From Kocuria sp. TGY1127_2 (GTDB taxonomy: Bacteria; Actinomycetota; Actinomycetes; Actinomycetales; Micrococcaceae), in NCBI RefSeq assembly GCF_013394385.1, contig NZ_AP022834.1, positions 1,178,001 through 1,242,000 on the forward strand: a stretch of 64,000 nt of DNA. The letters are read 5' to 3'. Every line of letters starts with the position of its first letter. Positions within the stretch are counted from its first letter, which is position 1. The notes under the pieces are model-generated. The model did no database searches, was not told the origin of the DNA, and saw only the letters and a program-made list of their open reading frames with translations. The position numbers were made by a program, and so were the translations under genes. This document shows positions 63,160 through 64,000 of this stretch, one piece after another.

Positions 63160-64000
63160 GACGTTCGTACCTCCTGGTTATAGGGATCGGTGCGGAACCA
63201 CGCCTTGGCGGCCCAGAGGGAGACGTAGACGAGGCCGACGAGGACGGGCACCTCGATGAGCGGTCCGACGACGCCGGCCAGAGCCTGGCCAGAGGCCGCA
63301 CCGAAGGTGCCGATCGCGACGGCGATGGCGAGCTCGAAGTTGTTGCCCGCCGCGGTAAATGCAAGTGTGGTCGACCGTGCATAGCCGAGGCCGATGCCCT
63401 TGCCCAACAGCAGGCCCGCGAACCACATGACGGCGAAGTACACCAACAGCGGCAGGGCGATCCGGACGACGTCCAGCGGCCGGCTCGTGATCTGCTCACC
63501 CTGGAGGGCGAACAGCAGCACGATGGTGAACAGCAGCCCGTAGAGCGCCCACGGCCCGATCTTCGGGACGAACTTCTCCTCGTACCAGTCCCGGCCCTTG
63601 CGCTTCTCGCCGATCCAGCGCGAGGCGAATCCCGCGATCAGGGGTAATCCGAGGAAGACGAGGACGTTGAGGGCGATCTGGCCCATCGACACCTCGAGCC
63701 CTTGTGTGTCCAGGCCGAGCCAGCTCGGCAGGACGCTGAGGTAGAACCAGCCGAGGACGGAGAACATGACGACTTGGAAGACCGAGTTGATCGCCACCAG
63801 CACCGCGGTCGCCTCGCGGTCGCCGCAGGCCAGGTCGTTCCAGATCACGACCATGGCGATGCACCGGGCCAGACCGACGATGATGAGCCCGGTGCGGTAT
63901 TCGGGAAGGTCGGGCAGGAGCAGCCAGGCCAGGGCGAACATGATCGCCGGCCCGGCGAGCCAATTGAGCACTAGAGAGGAGATGAGGAGCTTCTTGTCGC
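63156..64000 (-). CDS. acr3: Arsenite efflux permease ACR3, N-terminus beyond window
   Basis: At least 281 residues are visible; the frame stays open to the window edge, so the first helices are missing. Hydrophobic segments alternate as in the 10-TM BASS/ACR3 fold. The conserved Cys motif MVVIWNDLACGDREATAVLV, needed for As(III) transport, is present, as is TLAFTAAGNNFELAIAVAIG. First visible gene of a minus-strand operon with arsRC, arsC and arsO. Confidence 0.93.
   Translation of the reverse strand, partial: DKKLLISSLVLNWLAGPAIMFALAWLLLPDLPEYRTGLIIVGLARCIAMVVIWNDLACGDREATAVLVAINSVFQVVMFSVLGWFYLSVLPSWLGLDTQGLEVSMGQIALNVLVFLGLPLIAGFASRWIGEKRKGRDWYEEKFVPKIGPWALYGLLFTIVLLFALQGEQITSRPLDVVRIALPLLVYFAVMWFAGLLLGKGIGLGYARSTTLAFTAAGNNFELAIAVAIGTFGAASGQALAGVVGPLIEVPVLVGLVYVSLWAAKAWFRTDPYNQEVRTS

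Larger units (their letters stand above)
53828..64000. mobile_element. Second accessory segment (arsenic island), open at the window edge
   Basis: From the right mutM fragment to the end of the window all genes are accessory (unknown zinc-ribbon gene, then arsenic resistance) with high G+C, unlike the core before mutM. The outer boundary is not in the window. It may be a separate element accreted at the same site. Inference from context. Confidence 0.45.

Noticed and set aside
1-64000. CRISPR arrays, rRNA genes, riboswitches, transposases, integrases
   Set aside because: I looked for spaced repeats, rRNA-like stretches, recognisable riboswitch cores before metG, serA, thiL and ilv genes, and recombinase motifs; none was convincing by eye.

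Overview
The window is actinobacterial chromosome, most likely from a member of the Micrococcaceae or a close relative. The evidence is a mycothiol-dependent formaldehyde dehydrogenase, a malate:quinone oxidoreductase, GTG/TTG starts, moderately high G+C, and the order coaD-DUF177-rpmF-rnc-mutM next to recG and rsmD. No rRNA, CRISPR array, transposase or integrase gene was recognised.

Positions 1-47.35 kb are ordinary core genome. They begin with the 3' part of sbcC and an MFS transporter. Next come an mscR-metallohydrolase pair, a hydrolase, a YihY membrane protein, mqo and a peptide-binding lipoprotein, mostly on the minus strand. After tRNA-Leu, a bacterioferritin-comigratory-type peroxiredoxin, a MarR regulator and two tandem tRNA-Lys genes lies a large branched-chain amino acid block: ilvB-ilvN-ilvC, serA, leuB, ilvE, then an IclR regulator divergent from leuC-leuD. 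ilvB is preceded by a short leader peptide rich in Leu, Val and Ile and a classic terminator, which points to attenuation control. Interspersed are metG, a SatD-like operon with striking palindromes, an FAH-family gene, gltX, and tRNA-Gln and tRNA-Glu. Then follow envelope and lipid genes (murA, plsC, gpsA, ddl, a DUF3515 lipoprotein, a Pro/Thr-rich surface protein), thiL, a DAK2 protein, recG, rsmD, an aminotransferase, coaD, DUF177, rpmF, rnc and mutM.

At the 3' end of mutM the character changes abruptly: G+C rises and the genes become accessory. The last ~135 bp of mutM (zinc-finger coding) occur a second time, diverged by roughly 20%, at 53.69-53.83 kb. The ~6.5 kb between the two copies holds broken phage-defence (Abi) genes, a frameshifted carboxymuconolactone decarboxylase gene and an intact mercury-resistance unit: merR divergent from merA, a small di-cysteine membrane protein, a CGEC lipoprotein and a CcdA-like protein. 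This looks like an element integrated at the mutM 3' end.

To the right of the second copy, to the window edge, lies an arsenic island. One module has arsR-arsN divergent from two flavoprotein monooxygenases and an MFS transporter. A minus-strand operon has acr3, an ArsR-ArsC fusion, arsC and a third monooxygenase. A further unit has a cysteine-rich small protein and a divergent ArsC with Lys in place of the P-loop Arg. Two copies of a 20-bp ArsR-box-like sequence link these units. The mer and ars segments look like successive acquisitions at one hotspot.
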